From positions 62,001 through 126,000 of the forward strand of contig FWWN02000646.1 of NCBI GenBank assembly GCA_900175165.2: a stretch of DNA of 64,000 bases, given 5' to 3'. The position numbers and the translations under genes were made by a program. Positions 35,298 to 46,701 of this stretch are shown in pieces (the stretch's first letter is position 1; every line of letters begins with the position of its first letter). This DNA is from Rhizomucor pusillus (taxonomy: Eukaryota; Mucoromycota; Mucoromycetes; Mucorales; Lichtheimiaceae). Under the pieces are notes generated by a model that was given only the letters and a program-made list of their open reading frames with translations, was not told the DNA's origin and searched no databases.

Positions 35298-35517
35298 AGG
35301 CTCGATATATCCACTTAGGCACATAACAGCTGCTTTGATTGGCATCAATTTATATACTCTATTGCCAAAGTCATCAGGGCAATGTATACTCATTATAAGG
35401 TTTTCTTTTCTCTCTTTTTTCGACTCGATAAAGCAAATTTCATTATCATCAGAGAATGACAGATCTGTACTGTACAAGGGATATGCGAATTCGTGTTGGT
35501 ATGATCTTTCTTTCTCT

Positions 35518-37047
35518 TTACACGCCCAGGATCTTGAACTTTTCGCCTGTCGGTACTTGGCTGATTACTACGCGACCAGCGTACGACAATGACGCAAAGG
35601 TCCATGTGTCTGCAGTGCTCCAAACAGATGCGTAGACACTATCTTCATGTTGATCGTACGTGCATATCAGCCCGTCGGATGGTCTATAGCTACCCGTCGA
35701 TAATAATATTAGTAATTTCTCGAATATGATCATTATTTTTGCGCTTGACGACTCACCTGCTCCAGTAGCCTTCGGAATGGTTGTTTTCATCCTCTTGCGA
35801 TGTCTGCTCCTCACTGCGGAGGTACGAAGCGGACGAAACAGAAACAACATTGTGAAGGTTAACGAGCGTGTCTGAGCCGGATGTTAACAGCAGCTGGTCA
35901 TGAAACCGATTAAACGCAACGGACCATACCCTAGTTTGAGCATGTAAGTGTATTGTCTCCACGCCTAACCAAACATTGCATGATATTTACCAATGCGTGT
36001 GGCCCTCTACCGTCATTGCCGGCGAAGATAATTGCCGAACATCCCATATCGATACCAGGGCATCGTCGCCACCTGTAACTACGTGGTACGGCTTGTTCGG
36101 ATTGTAATCCAGAGCGCGGACAGTGCTCTTGTGTGCTCGGTGCTTTGTAAAGGACGTTTTACCAGATCGAAAGTCCCACCCAGCAAGATTGGATCCAATC
36201 GTAGTTATCATATTCTGCGTATCATGCGGATTCCAAGCTGCATTTGTGATATCGCCGTCATCTTCGTCTTTATCATAAATAGTAGACGTATCTATGGATA
36301 TCTCGGTCTACAGGAAGACTTTTCTAAATATCTTAAAGAAACGGACCCGGTCATCTTTTCAGCTTACTGTCGTAGATGCATTGTTCAGTCTCGCAACATG
36401 CAACTGCTGCGCGCAAGTACACGCAACCCGTGATGTATTTTCCTGACTAGTTGGATCCCACAATACACTGCCGAACGTTCAGCTTGAGTGTACATGCTCT
36501 CAACGCCATATCGCATATATAGTTAACTCTTACCGTGATACTCCTTCGTTTTCCAAACTCATCAGTTGCTGCAACGCGTGTTTCGTGCCTACGCCCTCTT
36601 CAGAAGCAGCATCAACACTGTTGCGCTTCCACAGAGTCGCCTTGCGCTGTCGTGGATCATTACCAACTGATACCTGCCGTGTCAAATTATCGAGTTTGGG
36701 TGAACAGAGCTGTTTGCACCGTACCTTGGCTGTGACATGTAAACAGCAGCGTTTCGTTTACAGGAGAAGAGCTTATATCCCACACTTCATCGGGATGCTC
36801 ATACAATGTTGATACAATCTCGGACTTGCTCTCATCAAACTCGAGAAGACAGACGAGATTGTTCCTGACGCCGACTGTGCCCACTAGGAACTTGCTGGTC
36901 TCGCCGCCGTCTTTGCTAGCTACAGCGGTCAAGCACCGGGCCTTTAGGTGAGGAACTGTAAGTCCTTTTTACAGGAACTGCCTTGGCCCAGCTTTGTCTT
37001 TTTACCTGGTGTCTCAAACCATACACCCAGGAACTATCGCTTGCCAT
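35518..37047 (-). CDS. EIPR1: EIPR1 (TSSC1)-like WD40 protein
   Basis: WD-repeat partner of the EARP/GARP tethering complexes in endosomal recycling and dense-core vesicle traffic (animal data). The N-terminal exon [14 protein letters not shown] (37006-37047) joins [12 protein letters not shown] from exon 2 at 36941. Then come [113 protein letters not shown] and [19 protein letters not shown]. The later part is [20 protein letters not shown], an acidic insertion, [20 protein letters not shown] and [12 protein letters not shown]. The order matches EIPR1. One splice junction, after FTCHSQ, is uncertain (a GTGCAA donor fits the frame). It starts 141 bp from STE24, transcribed apart. Confidence 0.86.
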
Positions 37048-37188
37048 GAAAGGAAAGTCGACATGGTTTGTGCCTCGCTCATGCCGTCAAAAAAAAAGAG
37101 AAAAAAGCGCGACGCTGCTGAGTTGCCACGTTGTCCATCAGCTCTCTCTTTTTTCTTCGCACCACTGCAACCCCTCCTTCCTTGTAAA
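37048..37188. promoter_or_regulatory. Compact bidirectional promoter, EIPR1 / STE24
   Basis: Only 141 bases separate the two divergent start codons. The stretch has an A-run with AAAGAGAAAAAAG and a facing pyrimidine tract (CTCTCTCTTTTTTC) and no obvious TATA box. Confidence 0.6.
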
Positions 37189-38872
37189 ATGTCCTACGTG
37201 GCACCGTATCTGGACAATGTCGACTACAAATCCTACGTGATCGGCTTTAGCTGCGCGGTCTATGCTTTCGAACAGTACCTCAAGTAAGCTCTCAACTGCG
37301 TTGCTTCTATGTCTATTTCAGTTCATAACGCATAAAACGTCAAGCTACCGGCAGCATCGCAGATATCTGATGCGCGATCGGCCCAAAGAGCTGGCAGATA
37401 TTGTCAACGAAGCCGACTTTGCAAAGTCGCAGAGTTACAATCTCGACAAGTCGCGCTTCGCCTTTGTCGAGAATACGTTCAAGCAGGCATTGGTCGTGCT
37501 ACAACTCCATTATGATTTTCTGCCATGGCTCTGGAATTTGTCTGGCCAAAAGATGCTCCAATATACAGGATATGGAGAAGAATATGAGGTAGGAAGGAAT
37601 AGGTTCATTGTTGTATTTGTAATTAATGCAAATTACACTGCATAGATTGCACAATCCATTGTTTTCATTTGTATCTATTCCTTCATGTCGACCATTGTGA
37701 ATATTCCATTTTCGCTCTATTCGACATTTGTCGTGGAGCAACGTCATGGTTTCAACAAGCAGACTATTGGTTTGTTTTTTACCGATATGTTGAAGCAGCT
37801 CGCTGTCGGCGGCGTCATCATGATTCCGTTTTTGGCAGCTTTCCTTTGGATCATCAAATCAACCGGCGATCAGTTCTACTTTTACGTATGGCTCACGGTG
37901 TATGTGTATTCAATCGGGAATAGTCGAAATGCAACCTCCCAAAAAAGAGCTAACTGATATCATCATTCCTAGCGTTGCCTTCCAGTTCTTTTTCATCACG
38001 ATCTACCCGACTGTTATTCAGCCCCTATTCAACAAACTCACTCCTTTGGAGCAAGGCGAGCTACGTACCCGCATCGAAGAACTGGCTGGACGAATTTCAT
38101 TCCCATTGAAAAAGCTTTATGTCATCGATGGTAGCCGCCGATCGAGTCATTCGAACGCTTACTTTTATGGCTTTGGCAAAAATAAGCACATTGTTCTCTT
38201 TGATACACTTATTGAGCATTCCAACACGGACGAAATCTGCGCTGTTTTGGGTAAGGTGTCCTGCCACACACGCAATAAACGCAATTGATGCAAAGGATGT
38301 GCCACGAGTAACTCACACTGCCCTCTCCTTTTTTGACAGCACATGAACTTGGCCATTGGTCAATGAACCACACAGTCAAGATCCTAGCGGTCACACAAGT
38401 GTACATGTTTAGCATGTTCTGGCTTTTCTCGCATTTTATTCACAATGTCCAGCTTTACAATGACTTTGGATTCTATACGATGCCAACACTGATCGGATTC
38501 TTGCTGTTCCAATACATCTATGCACCGGTAGACAGCGTCGTAGGCTTCTTGATGCACGTATACCAGCGCAAGAACGAGTACGAGGCCGGTAAGTCCAGGA
38601 TCTGCCACACATTGATGCTGATCTGTATAAAAATAATTGTTCTCGTATACAAAATAGATGCGTTTGCGTTGAAGCTTGGATATGCATCAACCCTTAGGAG
38701 TGCATTGATCAAACTCAGCGTCAAGAATTTGGGTGGATTTAACGTGGATCCTTGGTACTCTGCGTGGAACAGATCTCACCCCAGCTTGACCGAGCGACTG
38801 GATGCACTTGGTGTGATGCCGACTTCTGATAAACCGATCGTAGATGTTAAAGACGGCAAAAAGTCAGAGTAG
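37189..38872 (+). CDS. STE24: STE24 CaaX prenyl protease (zinc metallopeptidase M48)
   Basis: ER/inner nuclear membrane protease that removes the aaX tripeptide from farnesylated proteins and, in yeast, makes a second a-factor cut. Six exons (37189-37283, 37345-37588, 37646-37899, 37973-38250, 38340-38588, 38658-38872) give 444 aa. The zinc motif HELGH(W) is split by an intron ([13 protein letters not shown]). The third ligand region is [17 protein letters not shown]: [12 protein letters not shown] followed by [10 protein letters not shown]. Multiple membrane segments are evident ([53 protein letters not shown]). [20 protein letters not shown] matches the family. The C-terminus lacks an obvious KKXX signal, though it ends DGKKSE. 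Its stop is 27 bp from that of the next gene. Confidence 0.95.
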
Positions 38873-38898
38873 ATATTTGGTTTAATAGACTTGAGGAA

Positions 38899-39791
38899 TC
38901 ATGCTTGTTTCTGAGCGTCTTTGCTCAATTTTTCGATGCGTTTCCTGAGTTCTTTCCTGACTTTTCGCATGGGCGGTAAATCGCCAGCTGTTACGTAGAA
39001 CAGCCTCTCTAGGTTGACATTCTGATGCCCTAGTGTGGACATGAGACGCTGCACCAAATTATCCGTGATGGCGATCACATAAACTATTATATCATCCTAT
39101 CTCAGCCCTTGTATCTTTACAACGCAGCCCATGCTCGTTCTTACCACCGCAGTCTGCCCCGTTGTCCTGCTGGGGCGTAGGCACTGGCTTGAAAATCGTC
39201 TGCCGCGTGAGTCGCAGCAAGGGCACCATGCGGCCTGCGGTCAGACGAGCCACGTGCTGATTGGTGCCGTGCAATGTGTCGTAATAGTAGAACGTCAGAT
39301 TGGGCCGACAGAATACAAGTAAGGACCAATGTGATCCACTGTATCCCGCCTGAGGCTGTGAGTCATTCACAGGGATGAAAATATATCTGTATCTATCGAG
39401 ATGAGGTGGCAATGCAGATGCGAGATAGGTCGGGTCTTTTGAGCAGTGTAAAGGACAAGGTAATATGAGTACCGACTGCTGCCGCAGGTAAGGCGTTCTC
39501 TCTCACCTTGGAGATGCAAAATGAGCTGTACAATGCCTGGTCGAAGTAGCAGAATGTGAGCATTTGAAGTGCATGCAATTCGCTCGAGGTATTCCATATG
39601 GAACTCAATGATGGTATCGTTCAGCCAAACGTTGTCGGCCAAGGTGTCGAAGTCCTGTCGTTGTCCTTCTTTGTTACTTTACGCACGACTGCAACCGTTG
39701 TCATGCCATTATTTCTTACATGCTGTCGTATCATTACATCGTGGAAATGGAGGATGGTTTTCGTCTCGGAATTCTTTTTTCGTAATAGCAT
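38899..39791 (-). CDS. Ulp1/SENP8-family cysteine protease (deneddylase-like)
   Basis: C48-family peptidase; SENP8/NEP members process NEDD8 and remove it from cullins. Four exons (39720-39791, 39507-39654, 39145-39435, 38899-39083) give 231 aa in one frame, a typical NEP length. Catalytic residues are visible: His in SGSHWSLLVFCRP, Asp in YYYDTLHGTN, Gln and Cys in QQDNGADCG(V). The N-terminus has DFDTLADNVWLNDTIIEFHM (substrate-binding WLND) and HILLLRPGIVQLILHL. The tail is VYVIAITDNLVQRL followed by a basic helix. I prefer SENP8/NEP over SUMO-specific Ulp1 because of the small size and lack of a long N-terminal domain. Substrate specificity is inferred. Confidence 0.88.
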
Positions 39792-41961
39792 AAGAAAGGC
39801 TGCTTGTCAGCCAACAGCAGAGACCGCTTTACGTATTAAGCTCAGGCTGCAGTATTGGGGAATGTTTGTGGTGGCACCGGACCCAAATCCTGTTCATGCT
39901 TTCCGTAACCTCTAACCATTGTTGTCCTTATCCTGCTGAGGAAATGGTTTTCCAATACATACATTATTATTTGTGCCTTGCTTATCACGCTACCCTGGTT
40001 TGGTTAGTCGAATGATTCTATTCTACATAACATTCCATCGAAAGATACTGGTCATGTAAGAGCCTAGTTATGTTACTTGCAGCCTAGCTAATACATGTCC
40101 GCACAGAGCCTAGCATGCGTGCACTTTCAACCTTCTTTTCCAGACTCCAGCCTCGCAACAGGTTGTCAGATCGCTCCTTTGAAGATATCCATGTGTGACT
40201 TGTTGCAAAGTGTTCTCTTCTTGGCCAGCATCGATAACAAAACATTAATAACCATAGACGTGAAGGAAATATGCGCATAATAGACGACAAAGACAAGTGC
40301 AATAATTAAATTTCCAAAGCTAAACTAGGATTTATTGATTTAAAGACAATATAATAAAATGATAAAATGGATATATATCTTCCACTTGCGAGCGTCACAG
40401 TCTGGACCTAGATAAACAACAAAGAATACAGTCAGCATTCCATTGCCATGCCAAATAAAGATATGCAGTAAGGGATATCGCGCAGAAAAGCAACGATGTT
40501 GGGGTATCAGACAGGTTTAATAAGGTAGCTAGCTTTTTCATCACCGCTCTAAACGAGCTAAAGCCAAATGCCAAAGGTCATCATGTCACGCGAAAGTCGA
40601 TGTGGGTGGGAAACAAGAATTGGAATAGGATTATACGAACCTTGCTAAAGTGGAAAGAACGAAAGAAAACCGCGTCGCAAACTTCGTCTACGCTTTTATA
40701 TCTTGGCGGGGATAAATGAAAAAAAAAATTTTTTTTCACTGTGCGCCTGTCGCCGCCTTGAACGAGTCTGGGTCCCACATCAGGGACTAGTAGCAGGAGT
40801 TAGACCATTAACTACTGTCTATAACGGCACCGTAGGTTCAAAAATTCTCTTCATATACTAGAGAGGTTGGATAATCAATTCGTGACTGAGCAAGATGTCA
40901 ACTGTACATCATCGAATACTTCCTGCTGATTTCGAACCGTCGCCTTTATTGTGGCTAACATAAATCATATACACGTGTTTCCGTAAAGAATGAAGATACA
41001 ATCTCTATGTGATCTATGATCAAAAGTACTAGGCTAAGCGCGACATATTAATATATCAGATTCAGTTTTTGAATAGTGGATATGAGGAGGATTCTTGTTT
41101 AATATTTCAACCAGATATATAGATCAGTCGCGTACAGTGGCGTGGTCATGGCATGAACAGGTTTTGCCTGGTAGTTGCATGTTGGCTACAGCAGCAACAA
41201 TTGAGTGATTATACTTAATCCTATCGAGAAGCAAGCAATTCATCTTTTTGTAACATGGAGATCGCCTAAAAATATTGAATCAATAATACTAATAATGAAC
41301 TGTAAAGTTCTCGCACCGCACAAAGAATGCAGCAGTGCATAGCGTTTAGATCCCATCGTTTTGGATAAGATGTTATGGAAGGAGTGACTTATAGCTGCGT
41401 ACATGTATAAGATCAATCAATTCACTTTACATCAGCATATAGTATTACAGGACCTATGTATCAAATTTATCTTGCATTGTACATACACATGAGCACGCAA
41501 TTAAGCTATACACGGATTGATAATATGCTCCTAACTCGCTGATTCATCGAACTTTCGACTTCAAGTTTCAGTTTATATATGATGTAGTGCTAAAGACTTG
41601 TTGTATTTGGAAAATCTTATCAAAGCGACTAGTAGAGTCGCATTCGACCTCTTTATAAATGATGCTGCATGGTACTTGAAGCAAGCTTGTTAGGTCCAAC
41701 TACATATAAATTTTCAACACGAAGGACATTCGAATATACGTGATTCCGGCAAGGTTGGTCAGCTGACGTAGGCGACTTGGCGGTAGCAGATACGTAGCAA
41801 TGATGGAACAGCGAGTCCTTGGCTTTGCCAGCATTGTTTGCATGCACGACGTCCCCGAAACGAAATTGGGATTTGGGGATAATCCCCGCATCTCTCCTTT
41901 TCCTCTTCTATTTTCCTTACGTCCCCTTACATCATTGCACAGCACCAGCAGCAGCTCCCCA
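39792..41961. other. Long intergenic stretch, about 2.2 kb, no supported gene
   Basis: AT-rich, with stop codons in all frames. An A10/T9 run lies near 40730. The small minus frame at 40084-40302 has no domain. I looked for tRNA-like T-arms and found none that pair. Confidence 0.5.
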
Positions 41962-42617
41962 ATGAACGATAATCCAAAAGCACCATCATCGCAAGGTATG
42001 TAATGCGTCGGCGCGATGATCTCAGGTGTAACTTTAAAATTGAATTGCATTGCAGCCAACTTGGGCGGCGGCGGCGACGACGGAGGAGGAGGCATCAGCT
42101 CGTCGCAGCATCACCAGTACCCTCCTCCTTCGTACCAGCCTCCTTCCGGTGACGCGCACCCGCCTGGTGCAACGTACTATGCACCTCCACCGCAGTACCA
42201 GTACCCTCCTCCACCCCCAGCAGCGGGTAATGGAGGCTCAAGTTTCCTTCGCAACAACCCCGTAACAACATTCTATGCGCCCCCGCAGAACAGGTCGCTG
42301 GCACTAAGAAGACGACTTTTCTCCATCCTATGCTGCTGTATACTGATCGGGCTCATTGTTGGCCTCGCAGCCGGTTTGACGAGACGGAGCTATTATCATC
42401 ACTGTCAATGGTAAGTCTGGAATGCGTCCTTTTTCCTATTTTCCCCCAAGACAAGAAATTCATGAAATTCTGCGGCAGCCGCACAAACATCGATTGTTAC
42501 GCTCGCTTTGGTAAGGGCTCGATCTATGGTAGTACGCATGAATTTCTCGCTGACTTTAAGAGGAAAATAAAAGGCCCTGGCACATATTGCTATGGCTGTC
42601 GCTGCGCTCGTGCCTAG
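41962..42617 (+). CDS. Small Pro-rich, single-pass membrane protein with Cys-rich tail (unknown)
   Basis: Not recognised. Three exons (41962-41995, 42056-42410, 42479-42617) close in one frame. The N-terminal half is Gly/Pro/Tyr-rich and disordered (GGGGDDGGGG, QYPPPSYQPPSGD, PPPQYQYPPPPP). A basic stop-transfer stretch (LALRRRLF) precedes one hydrophobic helix, SILCCCILIGLIVGLAAGL. The C-terminal part has spaced cysteines and basic residues (HHCQCRTNIDCYARFGKGS ... KGPGTYCYGCRCARA). The third exon depends on an acceptor CGGCAG at 42478. If that intron is not used, the protein ends HHCQW at 42414. The order suggests a type II-like membrane protein with a disordered cytosolic face and an outside, possibly disulphide-bonded, tail. 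Confidence 0.6.
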
Positions 42618-43116
42618 CTATGTAATGTACTTAACGTCTCCTCGCAGTGGTGGTTTGAATCATGGGAATGCTTGTGGTTATTAAAACTTGATAATTTAGG
42701 AGCTCTTTCATATCTGAACTCGCTGATCTTTTCCGTGCACGCACACACTTTATTTTCTTATCTTCGATCTCGTCTGTAACGTCCCTATTCCCATCTTAAG
42801 GCTCACTCCTTGACCGTAAAAGAAAATGAAATGCACTCCTGGTGCACATATATGCACCAGGAAGAAAGAGGCATTAAAAACATCGTGTGGCATGCATGCA
42901 GACTTTGCGTTTCAAGCAACATACCATGTTTCGTTGTCCCTATCATTATCCCGCACGGGCTTAGCGAATGGAGAGAGATGAGAGAAAGGATTAGCCAGGT
43001 TCCTGTAAGGATGGGGTAAGTAATTGTATTGTTATTATTAAAAGGGACCATTTTCATCCGAATTCGGGCTGCTTCTTTTTCCCTGCATCTCATTACTCCT
43101 ATCCGCACGGACTGCG
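42618..43116. other. Intergenic with a strong inverted repeat
   Basis: No gene recognised. It contains a 10-bp perfect stem with a 6-base loop at 42837-42862. Confidence 0.55.
42837..42862. repeat. Inverted repeat / potential hairpin
   Basis: TCCTGGTGCA and TGCACCAGGA flank CATATA. The arms are perfectly complementary. Confidence 0.8.
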
Positions 43117-43128
43117 TATATATAAAAG
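43117..43128 (+). promoter_or_regulatory. TATA box
   Basis: TATATATAAAAG, 60 bases before the ATG of the small ORF at 43188. One of the best TATA matches in the window. Confidence 0.65.
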
Positions 43129-43187
43129 AAGCTTCTTGTTCTCGACTGGATATCTTGGTCTTTCATCTCGCCTGCTCTAAAAGTAAT

Positions 43188-43400
43188 ATGAAATTCCTCT
43201 TTCCATCCACGCTCAAAAACGAACAACGCCGCCGTTCTTGGCCCTCATCCTGGTTCGCATCAAACCGTCGCAGACGTTCATCGTCTTGCTCAAGCTGCTC
43301 CACGTCCTCAGGAAAGTCCCGTGAAATCGAGTCCTTGATCACAGAGTACCCAACTCGCACCCTAAAACTGAGCGTCACACCGAGTCTCTACGCTCCATAA
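43188..43400 (+). CDS. Candidate small basic/Ser-rich protein (70 aa, unknown)
   Basis: Starts MKFLFPSTLKNEQRRRSWPS, continues with an Arg-rich and Ser/Cys-rich run (RRRRSSSCSSCSTSSGKSRE) and ends with an ordered-looking block, ESLITEYPTRTLKLSVTPSL. No signal peptide or known domain. Support comes from the strong TATA box 60 bp upstream and the non-random C-terminus; there is no intron. It could still be chance. Confidence 0.45.
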   Translation: MKFLFPSTLKNEQRRRSWPSSWFASNRRRRSSSCSSCSTSSGKSREIESLITEYPTRTLKLSVTPSLYAP

Positions 43401-43622
43401 ATGCTTTGCAGTGGCAACCAACGATGACATGTACATACATACATATATATATCCCTTTGGCCGAACACTTTTCGAGCAATATATACATACACGCACACAC
43501 ACAAGATTTATACATATAAGGATCAATATCTTCTTTTTCTTTCTTTGTATGCTGTACATGGATCCCTCTCTTTTCCCGTTTTTCTTTTCTTTTATTCCAC
43601 AATTTAATTAAATACAAGTCAT

Positions 43623-45301
43623 TTAAATGCCAAGAAGGAATCGTCGAGGATCCTCAACCATCTCCTTGATTCTCACGAGGAAAGTGACGGCTTCGCGGCC
43701 ATCGATAAGTCGGTGATCATAAGTGAGGGCGACGTACATCATAGGGCGGATTTCAATCTAGCAAAAATTTGTCTCGTGAACATCATGTTTTCTGTAGCAT
43801 AACAATAAATTATTACGTACCTTGCCATCGACGACAACGGGTCTTTCCTTGATAGCGTGCATACCCAAGATGGCTGTCTGGGGCAAGTTAATGATGGGAG
43901 TACCCATCAAGGAACCAAAGACACCACCGTTGGAAATAGTGAAGGTGCCACCAGCCATATCTTCAATCGTGATCTTGCCATCGCGAGCCTGTGCGACGGT
44001 GTGCATAAGTTTCCCAGGGCTCTTTCACCTTTTTCATGCATTGCTCGTGTGACTCACCTTTTGGCTGTATGAAGCAATGTTCTTTTCAATGTCGACAAAG
44101 TTCATATCCTCAACGTTGCGCAAGACGGGGGTGACGAGACCCTTGGGGGTAGAGACAGCAACGCTGATATCGACATAGTCGTGGTAGACGATTTCGTTGC
44201 CTTCAATGTAAGCGTTGACGGCAGGAAGCTCCTGAAGAGCAGTGGCGGAAGCCTTGACGAAAGCAGACATGAAACCAAACTTGACGCCGTGCTTCTTGAT
44301 GACGGCATCCTTGTATTCCTTGCGCAAGTTCATGAGGTTGGTCATATCGATTTCGTTGAAGGTCGTTAATGAGGCAGCAGTCTCTTGGGATTGCTTGAGA
44401 CGCTCAGCGATACGTGTGCGCATACGGTTCATCTTTACACGGGTCTCGTTTCGGGTACCATAGACCTTCTTGCCGGCATCTTCCTGTTCAGGTGCGGGGG
44501 CTGGTTTTGATGGCTGTTGCTGTTGAGGAGCTGCTGCGGGTGTAGCTTCAGGTTTTGATTCCGGCGCAGGCTTTGATTCTTCTTGAGGTTTTGACTCCTC
44601 TTCCTTTGGCTTCTCTTCCTGTTGGGGTTTTGCAGCGCCTTCCTTGGGAGCATCCCCCAGTTCAAGTTTGAAAAAGTCGGCACCGACGGCAACGTTGTCT
44701 TCTTCTTGTGCATATACTTCTACAATGGTGCCGGATGCGGGCGAGTTGACAGTAACATCAACCTTGTCGGTTTCAATGGTAGCTACTTCTTCGTCTTGCT
44801 GAACAAAATCGCCGACCTCTACAACGCGTATGCATGAGTACCATATCATCCATCAGCAGTACGATGGTGACTTACGCTTGACCCATTGTTTTAAAGTGCC
44901 TTCAGAGATAGACTCGGCCATCTGTGGGACCTTGACGACCTTGTCGGCTATGCAACGTATCAATCGATCTGCCAAATTTGAAAACCAACACGTCCTCTTA
45001 TTGCATATATTTACCGTAATATCTAACTTGATGCCGAGAAACAGCTTTGCTAGCTGGGTAGTTGCTGCGAAGAAAGCAGAAGACAAGCTTGTTAGCAAAC
45101 ACTGGTCACGCGAAATCGCAACGTTCGCGTCGGGAAATCTTACTTTAAGCGATCAGAGCGCATGTACATTGCAGCAGGGACTTGTACGTGCAAATTTCTG
45201 GCTTGAGCGCCAGCCATCCATGAGGAAGAACGGACGGCAGCGCGACGGGCAGAGCCGGACAATGTACGAAGAGCGAGGGGTGCAACGCGGGAGGACTGCA
45301 T
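43623..45301 (-). CDS. KGD2: Dihydrolipoamide succinyltransferase (E2 of 2-oxoglutarate dehydrogenase)
   Basis: Mitochondrial TCA-cycle enzyme transferring succinyl from lipoamide to CoA. The N-terminal exon from 45301 encodes an Arg/Ser-rich presequence ([20 protein letters not shown]). Then [20 protein letters not shown] begins the lipoyl domain, with the lipoylated lysine in [11 protein letters not shown] Lys/Glu/Pro/Gln-rich linker follows ([20 protein letters not shown]); no peripheral-subunit-binding domain is seen, normal for fungal KGD2. The catalytic domain has [56 protein letters not shown] and the active site [20 protein letters not shown]. It ends PRRFLLGI. Several short introns interrupt it. 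Confidence 0.95.
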
Positions 45302-46701
45302 GGTGGAGTGAGAGTAGAGGCGATGGAGTTACAGAGACCGGGGAAAAGCCAGCTCTTTAAGGAAAAAGGTGGAAAAAAAGGGTAGACACGGCTTTTTCAC
45401 TGTGGATCCCACCCACCCCCGGCTATTTCCCTTTGTTCGGCAGATCTTTTTTTCGAAAACAACTCGGCGGGAGACGAAAAACTCTCTGGGCCCGCAGCCA
45501 CTGCAACTCGTTCTAGCGTCCTAAAAATCGCGTGCGCGCAATCTACTTTATATCACGTACGTAAGAAGTTGTGTCATGCGGGAAGTGGAATGATGGGTTC
45601 TGAGGAAGAAAAGAAATGGCTGACGAGCATTTGATCCTCTAATAGAAGTTCACAACCCATTTTTTTTTCACATGAACCCGTCATTTCCTTTTTATAGAAT
45701 TACAATTGAATGAAAAAGTCCTCGTGCAAAAAGTCAACTGCTTCTCCGCTGGTGCATGCAATTTACTGGGTCACCCACCTTACGCTTCAGGAGTTCCATC
45801 CTTCCAAGCAATCATAATAGCATCCATTCCATTGCTGCAGCAACGTCTAAGCGCCCGCTCTTTGTTTATGTACCGGTTGCTATGTTTGTCAAGTCCATCC
45901 TGCATCCCGCGTTTTCATGTCGGATGGATCGGAATGAAAACCCGAATTAACCCGTCTAAAAGAGCGGGGCAAATGCGGTTACGTAAGTCCAGTTAGGGTA
46001 ACCGAGAATGTACAGTGCAAATCTTTGTTTATCAAAATGCTCTGCAATTTTACAGCAGCATCTATATGATCTCGTACATATCCATTGTAATAACTGCTGC
46101 TCACTTCTGCTAATGGCTGTATGCTGGATCCCAGTTGCATGCCTAGCGACATGGGAAAATATTTAGATAACTGATGGATTAAATCTAATCGCAAGCGAGA
46201 ACCGCAATGGACAGTGCGCATCTAAGTCAATGAAACAGCACCGCAAGATACAGACCATTAGTAGCAAATATGTAACATGTCCTACAAATTCGAGCAAGTT
46301 TCTCAGGAAGACAAGAAGTGCCGATTGTGTATTTATTTATCTCTCAATCTTGCGACTGCAATGCTTTTGGGAACTATGATCTTGTTTAAGCCATCAAGTC
46401 GATAATGTAGATGACATTGATTACTTGGTTGAACTCGGCATTGGCTTTATACGCTTGCAGATATCTATTCATTGTCGCTCTCTTGGTTTATCATAGAAAT
46501 CATTTAATAAGCTGTCACGGTGCCAAATATGAGCAGAACTCCTCCGTATTAGTTTCAAATACCTTGTAGTATCAGCAAATGCGAATGATTTCTTTAATGT
46601 CTATGGTCGATACATATAAAGATACAGTAAAATGAGTGCCTCTGCAGATATCTCATATTAAGAGTATTTGCAAGGATAATATGAAGTGGTCTATGTATTC
46701 A
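45302..46701. other. Intergenic; possible unassigned coding exon on minus strand (45979-46221)
   Basis: KGD2 upstream region (ends in a T run and a C-rich tract) and 3' flank of the methyltransferase gene. The minus frame 45979-46221 follows an acceptor-like TTGACTTAG with a TACTAAT branch site and reads like protein (SLGMQLGSSIQPLAEVSSSY, DHIDAAVKLQSILINKD). No partner exons were established. The plus frame 45706-45996 is not convincing. Confidence 0.35.

Noticed and set aside
40718..40740. A-run followed by T-run, a perfect AT palindrome
   Set aside because: Simple homopolymers form such symmetry by chance; no neighbouring gene start supports a regulatory role.
40925..40960. GGTTCGAAAT on the minus strand, like a tRNA T-loop
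   Set aside because: The flanking bases do not pair as a T-stem and no anticodon or D-arm can be placed.
45706..45996. 96-aa plus open frame in the KGD2 upstream region
   Set aside because: No domain, no promoter-like element and no splice partner.
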